Assembly: GCF_036322705.1 (NCBI RefSeq)
Contig: NZ_AP027270.1
Span: forward strand, 1,923,501-1,987,500
Length of the DNA stretch: 64,000 nucleotides
Source of the DNA: Maricaulis maris
Lineage (GTDB): Bacteria; Pseudomonadota; Alphaproteobacteria; Caulobacterales; Maricaulaceae
Direction of reading: 5' to 3'
Positions 26,676 to 34,819 of the stretch are shown here, one piece after another. The translations under genes and the position numbers were made by a program. The notes below the pieces were generated by a model, which had not been told where the DNA came from, did no database searches, and worked only from the letters and a program-made list of their open reading frames with translations. Within the stretch, counting starts at the first letter, position 1; every line of letters begins with the position of its first letter.

Positions 26676-26837
26676 TCAAATACGCGTCGACATCAATCGA
26701 AAATAACCGAGCATTCCGAAAAACCCGACAAGCATAAAAGCCGGGCCAAAATCAATTCCGGCTAACGAACCTATCAATAAAACAACGCAGTAGGCCACAA
26801 ACAATACTGTTGAAATTATTATTGTGGCGCGTCTCAT
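26676..26837 (-). CDS. Small two-helix membrane protein
   Basis: The 53-residue product begins MRRATIIISTVLF, with AAGGA about 7 nt upstream. Two hydrophobic segments (about 5-26 and 29-46) are separated by a short GIDFGP turn, ending in a basic tail. I know no family. The gene and its surroundings have a G+C content near 45%, far below the window average, and it lies between repeat elements, so it may be a recent arrival or a remnant of a mobile segment. Longer frames upstream run through a repeat and are not credible. Confidence 0.5.
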   Translation of the reverse strand: MRRATIIISTVLFVAYCVVLLIGSLAGIDFGPAFMLVGFFGMLGYFRLMSTRI

Positions 26838-26919
26838 TGGATATCCTTTTCCTAATCGCCGGGATACAAACCCACTTCGATCCAGCGTTTGAGGCGCAAG
26901 CGCACACCCCACCATATAT

Positions 26920-27033
26920 CCCTTGCCGAGAGAAAGCCGTATCCGGTTCTTGAGCTCAAGGGTGAAACCGCGAAGCGGCGGCTGCGCCGCCCTTGACCTC
27001 AAGAACCGGTTACGGCCCGCTGGCTGACAAGGG
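26920..27033 (-). repeat. Intergenic palindromic element, copy B
   Basis: This copy is in reverse orientation to copy A. The arms 26937-26962 and 26990-27015 match at 24 of 26 positions, and the core shares the GTGAAACCGCGAAGCGGCGG segment with copy A. The outer ends are the complements of CTCGGCAAGG on the left and CTTGTCAGCCAGCGGG on the right. Confidence 0.88.
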
Positions 27034-27074
27034 ATCTATGGTTCAGGCCGCGCGAAAGCGCCCGAACCCCCTGT

Positions 27075-27205
27075 TGTCATCCCTGACGGAGCCCTGACTT
27101 GATCAGGGCGCAGATCCGGGACCCACAAGCCCGGTTCGGCCGATATCGGCGTGTATGGGTCCCGGTTCTCCAACCCGCTTTCGCGGGGTTCCGACCGGGA
27201 TGGCA
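27075..27205. repeat. Dispersed intergenic repeat remnant
   Basis: The sequence from GTCATCCCTGACGG to GGGTTCCGACCGGGATG has an inverted repeat CCGGGACCCA/TGGGTCCCGG (27116-27125, 27156-27165) and a second pair CCCGCTTTCGCGGG. It resembles the repeat debris after tag. It encodes nothing recognisable. Confidence 0.45.
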
Positions 27206-27258
27206 AACATTTGGAGTGGCGGACAAAATGGCGGCGGCGGCCCCGTCCCGTTCCGTCC

Positions 27259-27888
27259 CTACCAGCTCTCCATCACAGCCTCGGTTCCACACACAATCAC
27301 ACACTCCGTCCGTGACGCGTTGCAGGCCTGGCCTCCGACCTGGCTGTCATATTGCCAGACCATGGTGCCGGCTTGCGCCTGGCAGTCGCGGCGGTTGACC
27401 GGGAGGGTCGCGGTGGCGTGGTGGCCATTGGCCTCGCCATCCTGGAGAGAATAGCGACAGATCGTGCGGTATTGCCCGGCTTCTGCCGCGATCCACTCGA
27501 GCGCTGCCATCACCGGCGGCAGGTCGTGATTTGCGGCGAAGGCATGCGCGTTCACACCAACAGTCCGGGCATGGGTCAGCATCGGCGCGACGATTGGCCG
27601 GTTTTGCGTTGGGGAGGGCGATTGCCCGCGCATGCCGGTGGCCGGTCGAAACGGAACCCGGCCCGGCCGGGTCTGACGGCCAGACTCGGTTGAGGCTGCA
27701 CCCAGCGCATTGCCGCGCACCCGCGCCTCATGGCGCCAGGCCGGCGCCTCGGGGAATTCCTTGTCCATGACCCAGACGTCCTCGGGCGCCGGACAGAAAT
27801 AGGGTTGCTGCTGGGCCTCGGCCGAAACCGGCAACAAAGCCAGCAGGACCCCGGTCAGGGCCCCGGTCAGTATTGTCCGTATCATCAT
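27259..27888 (-). CDS. Secreted protein of unknown function
   Basis: The 209-residue product starts MMIRTILTGALTG, after GGGGGA; a signal peptide covers residues about 1-26 (ending SAEAQQQ). The mature protein has six cysteines, mainly in the C-terminal half (ICRYSLQDGEA, RDCQAQAGTMVWQYD, ACNASRTECVIVCG), suggesting disulfides outside the cytoplasm. I recognise no domain. Residues about 60-100 are Pro/Arg-rich and poorly structured. It is divergent from a small lipoprotein gene. Confidence 0.65.
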   Translation of the reverse strand: MMIRTILTGALTGVLLALLPVSAEAQQQPYFCPAPEDVWVMDKEFPEAPAWRHEARVRGNALGAASTESGRQTRPGRVPFRPATGMRGQSPSPTQNRPIVAPMLTHARTVGVNAHAFAANHDLPPVMAALEWIAAEAGQYRTICRYSLQDGEANGHHATATLPVNRRDCQAQAGTMVWQYDSQVGGQACNASRTECVIVCGTEAVMESW

Positions 27889-28013
27889 GTGTCCCCCGTC
27901 TGTGCTTCCAACCAGATCATGCGCCGGAAACGACATCGAAGAAAGTTTCGTGGAATGATCCGGCGTGACAACGCGTCCGGCTTCGCACCCTGGCGCCTAC
28001 CTTGGCTTAAATT

Positions 28014-28055
28014 GCTTGCCGAAAGGGAGCCGGATACGACCCGCTGGCTGACAAG
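28014..28055 (-). repeat. Core-less copy of the palindromic element (copy E)
   Basis: GCTTGCCGAAAGGGAGCCGG at the left and CCCGCTGGCTGACAAG at the right are the two outer ends of the 115-bp element, joined through GATACGA. The whole 26-bp inverted repeat and its core are missing. Orientation is as in copy B. Confidence 0.7.
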
Positions 28056-28181
28056 TGACTTGTGGACCACTTCGCGCGAGGCGCCCGATGCCGACCACGA
28101 GAATTACGCCCCTTGCTCCTTCTCCCGCTCCCGCTAAACTTGCCCCATGCGACGGCTGGGGAGCCCGCATCGGAGCGTGTC

Positions 28182-28424
28182 ATGCGCCTTGTCCTGATCT
28201 TGATGTCCACCACCCTTCTGTCCGGCTGTGCCTGGCTCGCCGAGGGGCGGGACCCGGACCTGCCCTCGGCCGGCGAGCTGGGCGCCGGCGTGTGCCGCCC
28301 GGCCGGCCCGCATGACCCTGCCGCGCCGGGCGAATGGGTTTGCGATGATGGCGACGGCGGCGAGGAGATGCGTCCGCGTCACCGCGTCGAGCGCCCGCAG
28401 GACTATCGGCGCGATCCATTCTAG
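28182..28424 (+). CDS. Small lipoprotein
   Basis: The 80-residue product starts MRLVLILMSTTLLSGCAWLA, a lipoprotein signal with Cys16. The mature 65 residues are Gly/Pro/Arg/Asp-rich and include two more cysteines (VCRPAG, WVCDDG). No family is recognised. Upstream in-frame residues would precede the signal peptide, so this start is preferred. The secreted PPC-like protein gene follows in the same direction 90 nt later. Confidence 0.6.
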   Translation: MRLVLILMSTTLLSGCAWLAEGRDPDLPSAGELGAGVCRPAGPHDPAAPGEWVCDDGDGGEEMRPRHRVERPQDYRRDPF

Positions 28425-28514
28425 GCGCTCCATCCCTCCCCCAAACCGGGGATACCCGGCGGGTGCGGCGCATGGCTTTCTTGGTCCAGCTTCACATGGA
28501 CAGGAGAGACACCC

Positions 28515-28961
28515 ATGAAGAGACTTGCCATCATCGCCGGCCTGGCTTGCCTGGTCATCGGCAGCCACGCCTCGGCCCAGACCTTCGGCTCGGTCAATCT
28601 GCGCGCCGGTTTCACACCCGACCCCTATCGCACCACCATTACCTCCGGCGGTGCCCTCTCGGCCCGGAGCCTGTTCACCAACTGCACCGGCTGGGTCGCC
28701 GACGCGGTCGACTTTTCCGTCTTCTACACGGCCGGCAATTACAACCTGACCTTCTCGGCCACCTCGCAGGCCGACACCACGCTCATCGTCCAGGCCCCGA
28801 ACGGCCAGTTCTATTGCGATGATGACAGCGGTCCGGGTCTCAACCCGACCATCACCATCGGCAATCCCGGCTCCGGCAATTATTCGGTCTGGGTCGGCTC
28901 CTACAGCCAGGGCCAATACGCCCAGGCGACGCTGTCGATCTCCGAGATCGGCCAGCGCTAG
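28515..28961 (+). CDS. Secreted protein with PPC-like beta-sandwich
   Basis: The 148-residue product has a signal peptide (residues 1-22, ending SHASAQ) and a mature region rich in Ser, Thr, Gly and Asn. YNLTFSATSQADTTLIVQAPNGQFYCDDDSG is split over residues about 75-105 and resembles bacterial pre-peptidase C-terminal (PPC) domains, with NPTITIGNPGSGNYSVWVGSY following. Such domains occur in secreted proteases, but here the domain stands alone. AGGAGA precedes the start. The gene converges on fghA, with 3 nt between stop codons. Confidence 0.75.
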   Translation: MKRLAIIAGLACLVIGSHASAQTFGSVNLRAGFTPDPYRTTITSGGALSARSLFTNCTGWVADAVDFSVFYTAGNYNLTFSATSQADTTLIVQAPNGQFYCDDDSGPGLNPTITIGNPGSGNYSVWVGSYSQGQYAQATLSISEIGQR

Positions 28962-28964
28962 CGG

Positions 28965-29810
28965 TCAGTCACCGGCGAGGAGGGCCTTGGCGTGATGACG
29001 CAAATGGTCCTCCATGAAGCTGGCGATGAACCAGTAGGAATGGTCATAGCCGGGATGGCGGCGCAGGGTCACAGGCTGGCCCGCCGCCCGGCAGGCTGCC
29101 TCGAACAGGTCCGGACGGAGCTGTTCGTCGAGGAATGTGTCGGCCTCGCCCTGGTCGATCAGGATCGGCACCTCGGACGGCTGCCGCTTGACCAGCTCGC
29201 AGGCGTCATGTTCGCCCCAGGCCGGGCACTCATCGCCGAGGTAGGCGGCCAGCGCCTTCTTCCCCCAGGGCACCTGGGTTGGCGCCACGATCGGTGAGAA
29301 GGCCGAGACCGAGCGGAAGCGTCCCGGATGACGCAGATGCAGCGTCAGCGCACCATGCCCGCCCATCGAGTGACCGGTAATGCCCTGACGGTCCATGTCG
29401 GCGGGGAATTGCGAGCCGACCAGGGTCGGCAGTTCATGCGCGACATAGGTCTCCATCGAGAAATGCGGCGCCCAGGGCGGCTCGGTCGCATCGACATAGA
29501 AGCCCGCGCCCTGCCCCAGATCATAGCTGTCATCATTGGCGACAGCCTCGCCGCGCGGCGAGGTATCGGGCGCCACCACCATCAGGCCGAGCTCGCTGGC
29601 GATGCGCTGCAGGCCCGACTTCTCCATCACATTCGACCAGTTGCAGGTCAGGCCGGAGAGATACCAGACCACCGGCACCGGCCCGTCCTTGGCTTGCGGC
29701 GGCGTATAGACGGCAAAGCGCATCGGGCCGCGACAGGCCTCACTGTCGTGATCATGGACGGACACTGTGCCGCCGAAAGAGGCCCAGCTGGAAACGGGTG
29801 TCAGGGTCAA
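28965..29810 (-). CDS. fghA: S-formylglutathione hydrolase
   Basis: The 281-residue esterase-D-type enzyme hydrolyses S-formylglutathione to glutathione and formate, the second step of glutathione-dependent formaldehyde removal. Features are the oxyanion region YLSGLTCNWSNVMEKSG, nucleophile Ser in TGHSMGGHGAL, acid Asp in IDQGEADTFL and catalytic His in GYDHSYWFI. The preceding step is encoded by frmA, about 0.8 kb upstream on the same strand, with a small unknown gene and repeats between. Confidence 0.96.
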   Translation of the reverse strand: MTLTPVSSWASFGGTVSVHDHDSEACRGPMRFAVYTPPQAKDGPVPVVWYLSGLTCNWSNVMEKSGLQRIASELGLMVVAPDTSPRGEAVANDDSYDLGQGAGFYVDATEPPWAPHFSMETYVAHELPTLVGSQFPADMDRQGITGHSMGGHGALTLHLRHPGRFRSVSAFSPIVAPTQVPWGKKALAAYLGDECPAWGEHDACELVKRQPSEVPILIDQGEADTFLDEQLRPDLFEAACRAAGQPVTLRRHPGYDHSYWFIASFMEDHLRHHAKALLAGD

Positions 29811-29915
29811 AGGGATGGCTCGCTTTTTCGGTTTCAGGGTCAGAAGAAGAAATAGCGCATGGGGCGGCGTGTGCCAGCCCCTGGTTGGGTGTTTCCGGGA
29901 GATACCAAATCCCCA

Positions 29916-30014
29916 CCGTCATCCACGGGTCAGCGCGCCGCGCTGATCCGGGGGACCTCGTCACGGAGGGCCACCGAATAGGTGAGGTCCCCCGGACAAG
30001 CCGGGGGATGACGG
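29916..30014 (+). repeat. 30-bp-arm repeat, intergenic copy
   Basis: The right arm (29985-30014) is identical to the right arm of the copy inside nadB. The left arm begins CCGTCATCC and ends CCGGGGGACCTCG but is interrupted by other sequence (GGGTCAGCGCGCCGCGCTGA). The spacer reads in frame with an encoded PRTSRGM motif, as in nadB. Confidence 0.8.
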
Positions 30015-30075
30015 TATGAGGAACGAAGAAAAGGTCGTGAAATAGGCGAGCGTGGGCGCGCAACCCTCCATACAT

Positions 30076-30190
30076 CGCTTGTCAGCCAGCGGGCCGTCTC
30101 CGCTTGTTCAGGTCAAAGGCCCGAAGGGCCGCGTCGCGGGTCTACCCCTTGACCTGAACAAGCGGAGACGGCGAACTCCCGGCAATCGGT
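30076..30190 (+). repeat. Intergenic palindromic element, copy C
   Basis: The ends are CGCTTGTCAGCCAGCGGG and CCCGGCAATCGG. Arms 30094-30116 and 30149-30171 are a perfect 23-bp inverted repeat. The core differs from copies A and B, so the arms have been conserved, or co-varied, while the core changed. Confidence 0.88.
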
Positions 30191-30245
30191 TTGTGGCGGG
30201 GTGTTGGCTGCGGTACGACCGCAGCGACACCTGCATATATTGCGA

Positions 30246-30617
30246 TCAATCAGGATAGATACAGGTGCCGCCTTGCGGGTCGTAAATGCCGAGCCCGTGC
30301 TGTTCAGCGAGACTCGCCAATTTTGCCAGGGCTGCCTCGGCAACAGACCACCGAAATGACGCGTAAATTGCACCTGGCATCAAGGTAAAGTCAGTGACTT
30401 CCGGATCGTCGATACGATCATCAGAGACAGCATTTGGCCCGTTTAGCGGCGGGAAGAACTCGCAAAACGCCTCAAACCACGCCGTCAGGCGGTCTGTGCA
30501 TTTTGACGCGTCCAGCGCCGCGTCAGGGCCTGACATTTCCGCATCAACCCACGCTTCAAACGCGCTCTTGTCCTGCGGCGCAGATGCCGGATCAAACACC
30601 ATCAGATCGTAGCTCAT
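30246..30617 (-). CDS. Hypothetical protein, SYDLMVFD-type
   Basis: The 123-residue product begins MSYDLMVFDPASAPQD, with AGGGGG upstream of the start. It has no signal peptide or membrane segment. The N-terminal MSYDL-VFDP pattern occurs in a scattered group of small bacterial proteins, some found near toxin or immunity genes; I cannot say that this one is of that kind. Sequence near the end, YASFRWSVAEAALAKLASLAEQHG, looks like a strand and a helix. It starts 7 nt after the frmA stop and could be cotranscribed with it. Confidence 0.65.
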   Translation of the reverse strand: MSYDLMVFDPASAPQDKSAFEAWVDAEMSGPDAALDASKCTDRLTAWFEAFCEFFPPLNGPNAVSDDRIDDPEVTDFTLMPGAIYASFRWSVAEAALAKLASLAEQHGLGIYDPQGGTCIYPD

Positions 30618-30624
30618 GGGCCCC

Positions 30625-31731
30625 CTAATACTCCACCACAGCCCGGATGCTCTTGCCCTCATGCATCAGGTCAAACCCCTTGTTGATGTCGTCGAGCTTG
30701 AGCTTGTGGGTGATCAGGCTGTCGATATCGATGCGGCCTTCCATATACATGTCGACGATCTTGGGGACGTCGGTGCGGCCTCTTGCGCCGCCGAAGGCGG
30801 AGCCGCGCCAGACGCGGCCGGTGACCAGCTGGAAGGGGCGGGTCTGGATTTCGGCGCCGGCCGGCGCGACGCCGATGATGACGCTCTCGCCCCAGCCCTT
30901 GTGGCAGCATTCCAGCGCCGCCCGCATGACCTCGACATTGCCGATGCACTCGAAGGAGTAGTCAGCCCCGCCGCCGGTGAGTTCGACGAGATGGCCGACC
31001 AGGTCCTTGTGGTCCTTCGGATTGACGAAATCGGTCATGCCGAACTGGCGCCCCATCGCCTCCTTGGCCGGGTTCATGTCGACACCGACAATCTGCCGGG
31101 CCCCGACCAGTTTTAGGCCCTGGATGACATTGAGACCGATGCCGCCGAGACCAAACACAACCGCCGTGGAATTGGGCTCGACCTTGGCTGTGAACATCAC
31201 CGCGCCGATGCCGGTGGTCACGCCGCAGCCGATGTAGCAGATCTTGTCGAAGGGCGCGTCCTGGCGGACCTTGGCGAGCGAGATTTCCGGCAGGACGGTG
31301 AAGTTCGAGAAGGTCGAGCAGCCCATATAGTGCAGGATCTTCTCGCCCTTGTAGGAGAAGCGCGAGGTGCCGTCCGGCATCACGCCCTGGCCCTGGGTGG
31401 CGCGGACCTTCTGGCACAGATTGGTCTTGGGATTGAGGCAATACTCGCACTCGCGGCATTCGGCCGTGTAGAGCGGGATGACATGGTCACCGACCTTGAG
31501 GTCCTTCACGCCCGGCCCGACCTCGCGGACGATACCGGCGCCCTCATGGCCGAGGATGGCCGGGAAGGCCCCTTCCGGATCAGCACCCGATCGGGTGAAC
31601 TCGTCAGTGTGACAGATTCCGGTCGCCTTGATCTCGACGAGAACTTCGCCGGCTTTCGGGCCCTCGAGGTCAACCTCGACGATTTCCAGCGGTTTTCCGG
31701 CCTCGAAGGCCACGGCGGCACGTGTTTTCAT
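30625..31731 (-). CDS. frmA: S-(hydroxymethyl)glutathione dehydrogenase / class III alcohol dehydrogenase
   Basis: The 368-residue zinc enzyme oxidises S-hydroxymethylglutathione to S-formylglutathione. It shows catalytic zinc ligands in ATGICHTDE and GHEGAG, the four structural-zinc cysteines in [15 protein letters not shown], and the coenzyme-binding [13 protein letters not shown]. The start [12 protein letters not shown] follows GGGAG. Its product is used by fghA on the same strand. It is divergent from a ketoacyl-ACP synthase gene with 162 bp between; no formaldehyde-sensing regulator gene is nearby. Confidence 0.96.
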   Translation of the reverse strand: MKTRAAVAFEAGKPLEIVEVDLEGPKAGEVLVEIKATGICHTDEFTRSGADPEGAFPAILGHEGAGIVREVGPGVKDLKVGDHVIPLYTAECRECEYCLNPKTNLCQKVRATQGQGVMPDGTSRFSYKGEKILHYMGCSTFSNFTVLPEISLAKVRQDAPFDKICYIGCGVTTGIGAVMFTAKVEPNSTAVVFGLGGIGLNVIQGLKLVGARQIVGVDMNPAKEAMGRQFGMTDFVNPKDHKDLVGHLVELTGGGADYSFECIGNVEVMRAALECCHKGWGESVIIGVAPAGAEIQTRPFQLVTGRVWRGSAFGGARGRTDVPKIVDMYMEGRIDIDSLITHKLKLDDINKGFDLMHEGKSIRAVVEY

Positions 31732-31893
31732 GGATCGCTCTCCCGGATCGGATCTTGGTTGCGCACTGGTCTCGCATTGAGATGGCCCGGCGTCAAAGCC
31801 CGGCAAGCCCCTGATGCGCAGCTGCACAGGTGACGCATCGAAACGCAGCCACTAAGTTGCGCGCCCTGACATACCCGTTGCGGAGTGAAGTGA

Positions 31894-33009
31894 ATGAGCG
31901 CGGTGATCCGGTCGACCGGTCTTTGGACTCCCGACGAGTCTGTTTCCAACGATGAACTCGTGGCCTGCTACAACGCCTATGTTGAGCACTTCAACGCCGA
32001 GAATGCCGACGCCATCGAGCGCGGCGCCGTTGAGGCCAAGAACCCCTCCTCCTCCGGCTTCATCGAGAAAGCCTCGGGCATCAAGTCGCGCTACACCATC
32101 GACAAGAAGGGCGTACTGGACATTTCCCGCATGCGTCCCCGGGTCAAGCCGCGGGCCAATGACGAACTCTCGCTGATGGCCGAAGCCGGCCTCGCGGCGG
32201 CCAAGGAGGCCCTCGCCCATGCCGGTCGCGACGCCGCCGATGTCGACGCCGTGATCTGCTCGGCGACGTCGATGCAGCGCACCTATCCGTGCATGGCGAT
32301 CGAGATCCAGGACGCCCTGGGCATCACCGGATTCGGCTATGACATGACGGTGGCCTGCTCCTCGGGCACCTTTGGCATCATCAATGCGGTCAACATGATC
32401 GAGACCGGCATGGCCAAGTCGGTGCTCGTTGTGACGCCGGAAATTACCACGCCGCAGCTCAATTTCCGCGACCGCGACAGCCACTTCATCTTCGGCGATG
32501 TCGCCGTCGCCATGCTGATCGAGCACGAGGATGTCGCCGGCGGTCAGGGCTGGAAGATCGTCGGTCGCAATCTGATGACCAAGTTCTCCAACAATATCCG
32601 CTCCAATTTCGGCTTCCTGAATGCCTCCGAAGAGCCGGAGCCGGATTTCGAGGACCGCTATTTCGTCCAGGAAGGCCGCAAGGTCTTCAAGGAAGTCTGC
32701 CCGATGGTCGCCGAGATGATCCTCACCGACATGGGCAATTTCGGTCTCAAGCCGTCCGACATGAAGCGGCTGTGGCTGCACCAGGCGAATATCAACATGA
32801 ACATGATGGTCGCCAAGAAGGTCTTCGGTCGCGAGTTCACCGAGGACGAGGCGCCGGTCATCCTCGACGAGTTCGCCAACACCGCCGGGGCCGGCTCGCT
32901 GGTCGCCTTCCACCGTCACCATGACGGTTTCGAGGTCGGCGAAAAGGGCCTGATCTGCTCGTTCGGTGCGGGCTATTCGGCCGGCACGGTGTTTGTCGAG
33001 AAGCTGTAG
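31894..33009 (+). CDS. 3-oxoacyl-ACP synthase III (first of two paralogues)
   Basis: The 371-residue thiolase-fold protein has the catalytic triad Cys155 (TVACSSGTF), His296 (WLHQANI) and Asn329 (EFANTAGAGS). It belongs to the longer (about 370 residues) KAS III branch with an N-terminal SNDELVACYNAY motif, distinct from the 320-residue FabH of Escherichia coli. It would condense an acyl-CoA with malonyl-ACP to start or shape fatty acids. GAGTGAAG precedes the start. A close relative is encoded 1.8 kb downstream. Confidence 0.93.
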   Translation: MSAVIRSTGLWTPDESVSNDELVACYNAYVEHFNAENADAIERGAVEAKNPSSSGFIEKASGIKSRYTIDKKGVLDISRMRPRVKPRANDELSLMAEAGLAAAKEALAHAGRDAADVDAVICSATSMQRTYPCMAIEIQDALGITGFGYDMTVACSSGTFGIINAVNMIETGMAKSVLVVTPEITTPQLNFRDRDSHFIFGDVAVAMLIEHEDVAGGQGWKIVGRNLMTKFSNNIRSNFGFLNASEEPEPDFEDRYFVQEGRKVFKEVCPMVAEMILTDMGNFGLKPSDMKRLWLHQANINMNMMVAKKVFGREFTEDEAPVILDEFANTAGAGSLVAFHRHHDGFEVGEKGLICSFGAGYSAGTVFVEKL

Positions 33010-33123
33010 GGCCAAGGGCGTCTATGCGTCGGGCTGGGCGGGGCGCCTCCCCCCGCCGCAATGCCCATGACAGTTTTTGTCATCGCGCCCGGCCATCCTG
33101 TGCCTCGACACAGGAGGACCACC

Positions 33124-33213
33124 ATGCGCCGCTCATCCATATTCGAATTTGCATCCAATGCCCTCGACACGGTCGTCTGGGTGGGTTTCGTGGTCGTCCT
33201 GAGCGGCCTCTAG
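33124..33213 (+). CDS. Predicted 29-residue membrane peptide
   Basis: MRRSSIFEFASNALDTVVWV followed by GFVVVLSGL is encoded directly after AGGAGGA (33112-33118), an unusually strong ribosome-binding site with 5-nt spacing. The second half is hydrophobic enough for one membrane segment, with a basic N-terminus. It is too short to assign to a family, and coding potential rests on the ribosome-binding site and the hydrophobicity. Confidence 0.4.
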   Translation: MRRSSIFEFASNALDTVVWVGFVVVLSGL

Positions 33214-33262
33214 CCTTCCCACAAAGGCGAATGCACCCCATACAGATTTGCAACCCCCGGAC

Positions 33263-33315
33263 AAAAAGAGGCCCGGCCCGCCAACCCCTACAACGCAGGG
33301 GCGACGGGCCGGGCC
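33263..33315 (-). terminator. Terminator of the ammonium transporter gene
   Basis: An 11-bp outer stem (GGCCCGGCCCG with CGGGCCGGGCC) encloses an inner CCCCT/AGGGG stem. On the minus strand it is followed by CTCTTTTTG. It lies 55 nt after the amt stop codon. Confidence 0.8.
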
Positions 33316-33369
33316 CAGTATACGTCGCAGGCCGGGGAGGACAGGCCAGGACGAAATGTGGATCGACGG

Positions 33370-34578
33370 CTAGCCGATGGATTCGCCGTGCAGCGTCGTG
33401 TCGAGGCCGGAGATCTCGCCTTCCTCGTCAACGCGCAGCGGCATGATCTTGGATTGCACGAAAAGTATGACAGTCGTCACCACGCCGCAGTAAACCGCAG
33501 CCGCGAGCGCACCCCAGGTCTGGGTCCAGACCTGCATCCAGTTGCCCTCGATCGCGCCGCCGGCACCGCCAATGGCCTCCGAAGCGAAGACACCGGTCAG
33601 GACAGCGCCGACCAGGCCGCCAATGCCATGCAGGCCGAAGGCGTCCAGTGTGTCGTCGACCTTGAGCACTTTCTTGAGTGCGGTGACACCCCAATAGGCC
33701 CCGAAGGCCCCGCCGGCGCCAATGATGAAGGCCGACCAGGCCGGCACGAAACCGGCGGCGGGTGTAATCGCAACAAGACCCGCGATGGCGCCCGAGGCCG
33801 CACCCAGCACACTGGCCTTGCCGCGCAGGATCCACTCCAACCCGATCCAGACCAGCACCGCACTGGCAGCTGCCAGCTGGGTGGTCACGAAGGCATGCGC
33901 CGCCGCACCGTCGGCCGCCAGGGCCGAACCGCCATTGAAGCCGAACCAGCCGACCCAGAGGAAGCCGGCACCGGTCACCGTCAGGACGAGATTGTCGGGC
34001 GCCAGGTTGGAACCCGGATAGCCCTTGCGCGGGCCGAGGAATTTGGCGAGCACCAGCCCGGCCACACCGGCATTGATATGGACCACGGCGCCGCCGGCAA
34101 AATCGAGCACACCGGCCTCACCGAGGAAGCCGCCGCCCCAGACCCAGTGGCAGATCGGCGCGTAGACGAGGATCAGCCAGGCTGCGGCGAAGACCATGAA
34201 GGCCGAGAACTTGATCCGCTCGACCGCCGCACCGGCGATGATCGCCACGGTGATGATGGCAAAGGTGAGCTGGAACATCAGGAAGAGGTTTTCCGGCAGG
34301 TCGCCGGACATTGTGTCAGGCATGATCCCGGCGAGACCGATCCGGCTCAGACCGCCGACGAAGGCATTCATCGCCCCACCATCGGAGAAGGCCAGCGAAT
34401 AGGCGATCAGCGCCCACAGCACGGTGACGATGGCCGCGGCGCCGAGGCTCTGCATCAGGGTCGACAGCACATTCTTGCGGCGGACCATGCCGCCATAGAA
34501 CAGGGCCAGTCCCGGCAGCGTCATCAGCAGGACGAGGGCGGTGGATGTCAGGATCCAGGCGTTATTACCACTATCCAT
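33370..34578 (-). CDS. amt: Ammonium transporter (Amt family)
   Basis: The 402-residue protein has eleven predicted membrane segments and Amt signatures (LALFYGGMVRRKN, WHLWGGGFLGE-equivalent CHWVWGGGFLGE, DFAGGAVVHINAG with pore His). It imports ammonium or ammonia across the inner membrane. It starts at MDSGNNAWIL after GGAGAG and lacks a signal peptide. Usually a PII gene (glnK) is cotranscribed; none is present here, so control by PII must come from a distant gene. The gene lies between the two ketoacyl-ACP synthase genes, on the opposite strand. Confidence 0.94.
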   Translation of the reverse strand: MDSGNNAWILTSTALVLLMTLPGLALFYGGMVRRKNVLSTLMQSLGAAAIVTVLWALIAYSLAFSDGGAMNAFVGGLSRIGLAGIMPDTMSGDLPENLFLMFQLTFAIITVAIIAGAAVERIKFSAFMVFAAAWLILVYAPICHWVWGGGFLGEAGVLDFAGGAVVHINAGVAGLVLAKFLGPRKGYPGSNLAPDNLVLTVTGAGFLWVGWFGFNGGSALAADGAAAHAFVTTQLAAASAVLVWIGLEWILRGKASVLGAASGAIAGLVAITPAAGFVPAWSAFIIGAGGAFGAYWGVTALKKVLKVDDTLDAFGLHGIGGLVGAVLTGVFASEAIGGAGGAIEGNWMQVWTQTWGALAAAVYCGVVTTVILFVQSKIMPLRVDEEGEISGLDTTLHGESIG

Positions 34579-34819
34579 GGGGCTCTCCGTGAACGGGGCT
34601 TGATTATGTTGCGATCGCGAAGAGCTAGGCCTCTCCCGCGCGGAGAGTCGACGACGCAACCGCAATTTTGCGGGATTGGCCGCATCGCGCCGCGAAATTG
34701 TGCAGGCCTGCCCGTTTTCGAGGCGGCCGCGCATCATCCGTGCAATGTCAGGGTGGATTGATCGCAAGCGCTCATGCTTTACGCTGGTCAGATCAGGGAC
34801 AAGAGAAGAGTCGGGCGCC

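Larger units (their letters stand above)
29811..30245. other. Intergenic region made of two repeat elements
   Basis: The 435 bp between fghA and the next minus-strand gene contain a copy of the 30-bp-arm repeat (29916-30014) and copy C of the palindromic element (30076-30190). The fghA promoter may be here. No gene is credible; the reading frames encode repeat sequence. Confidence 0.7.

Noticed and set aside
29798-30258. Small plus-strand frames upstream of fghA
   Set aside because: They consist of the two repeat elements and have no start signals.
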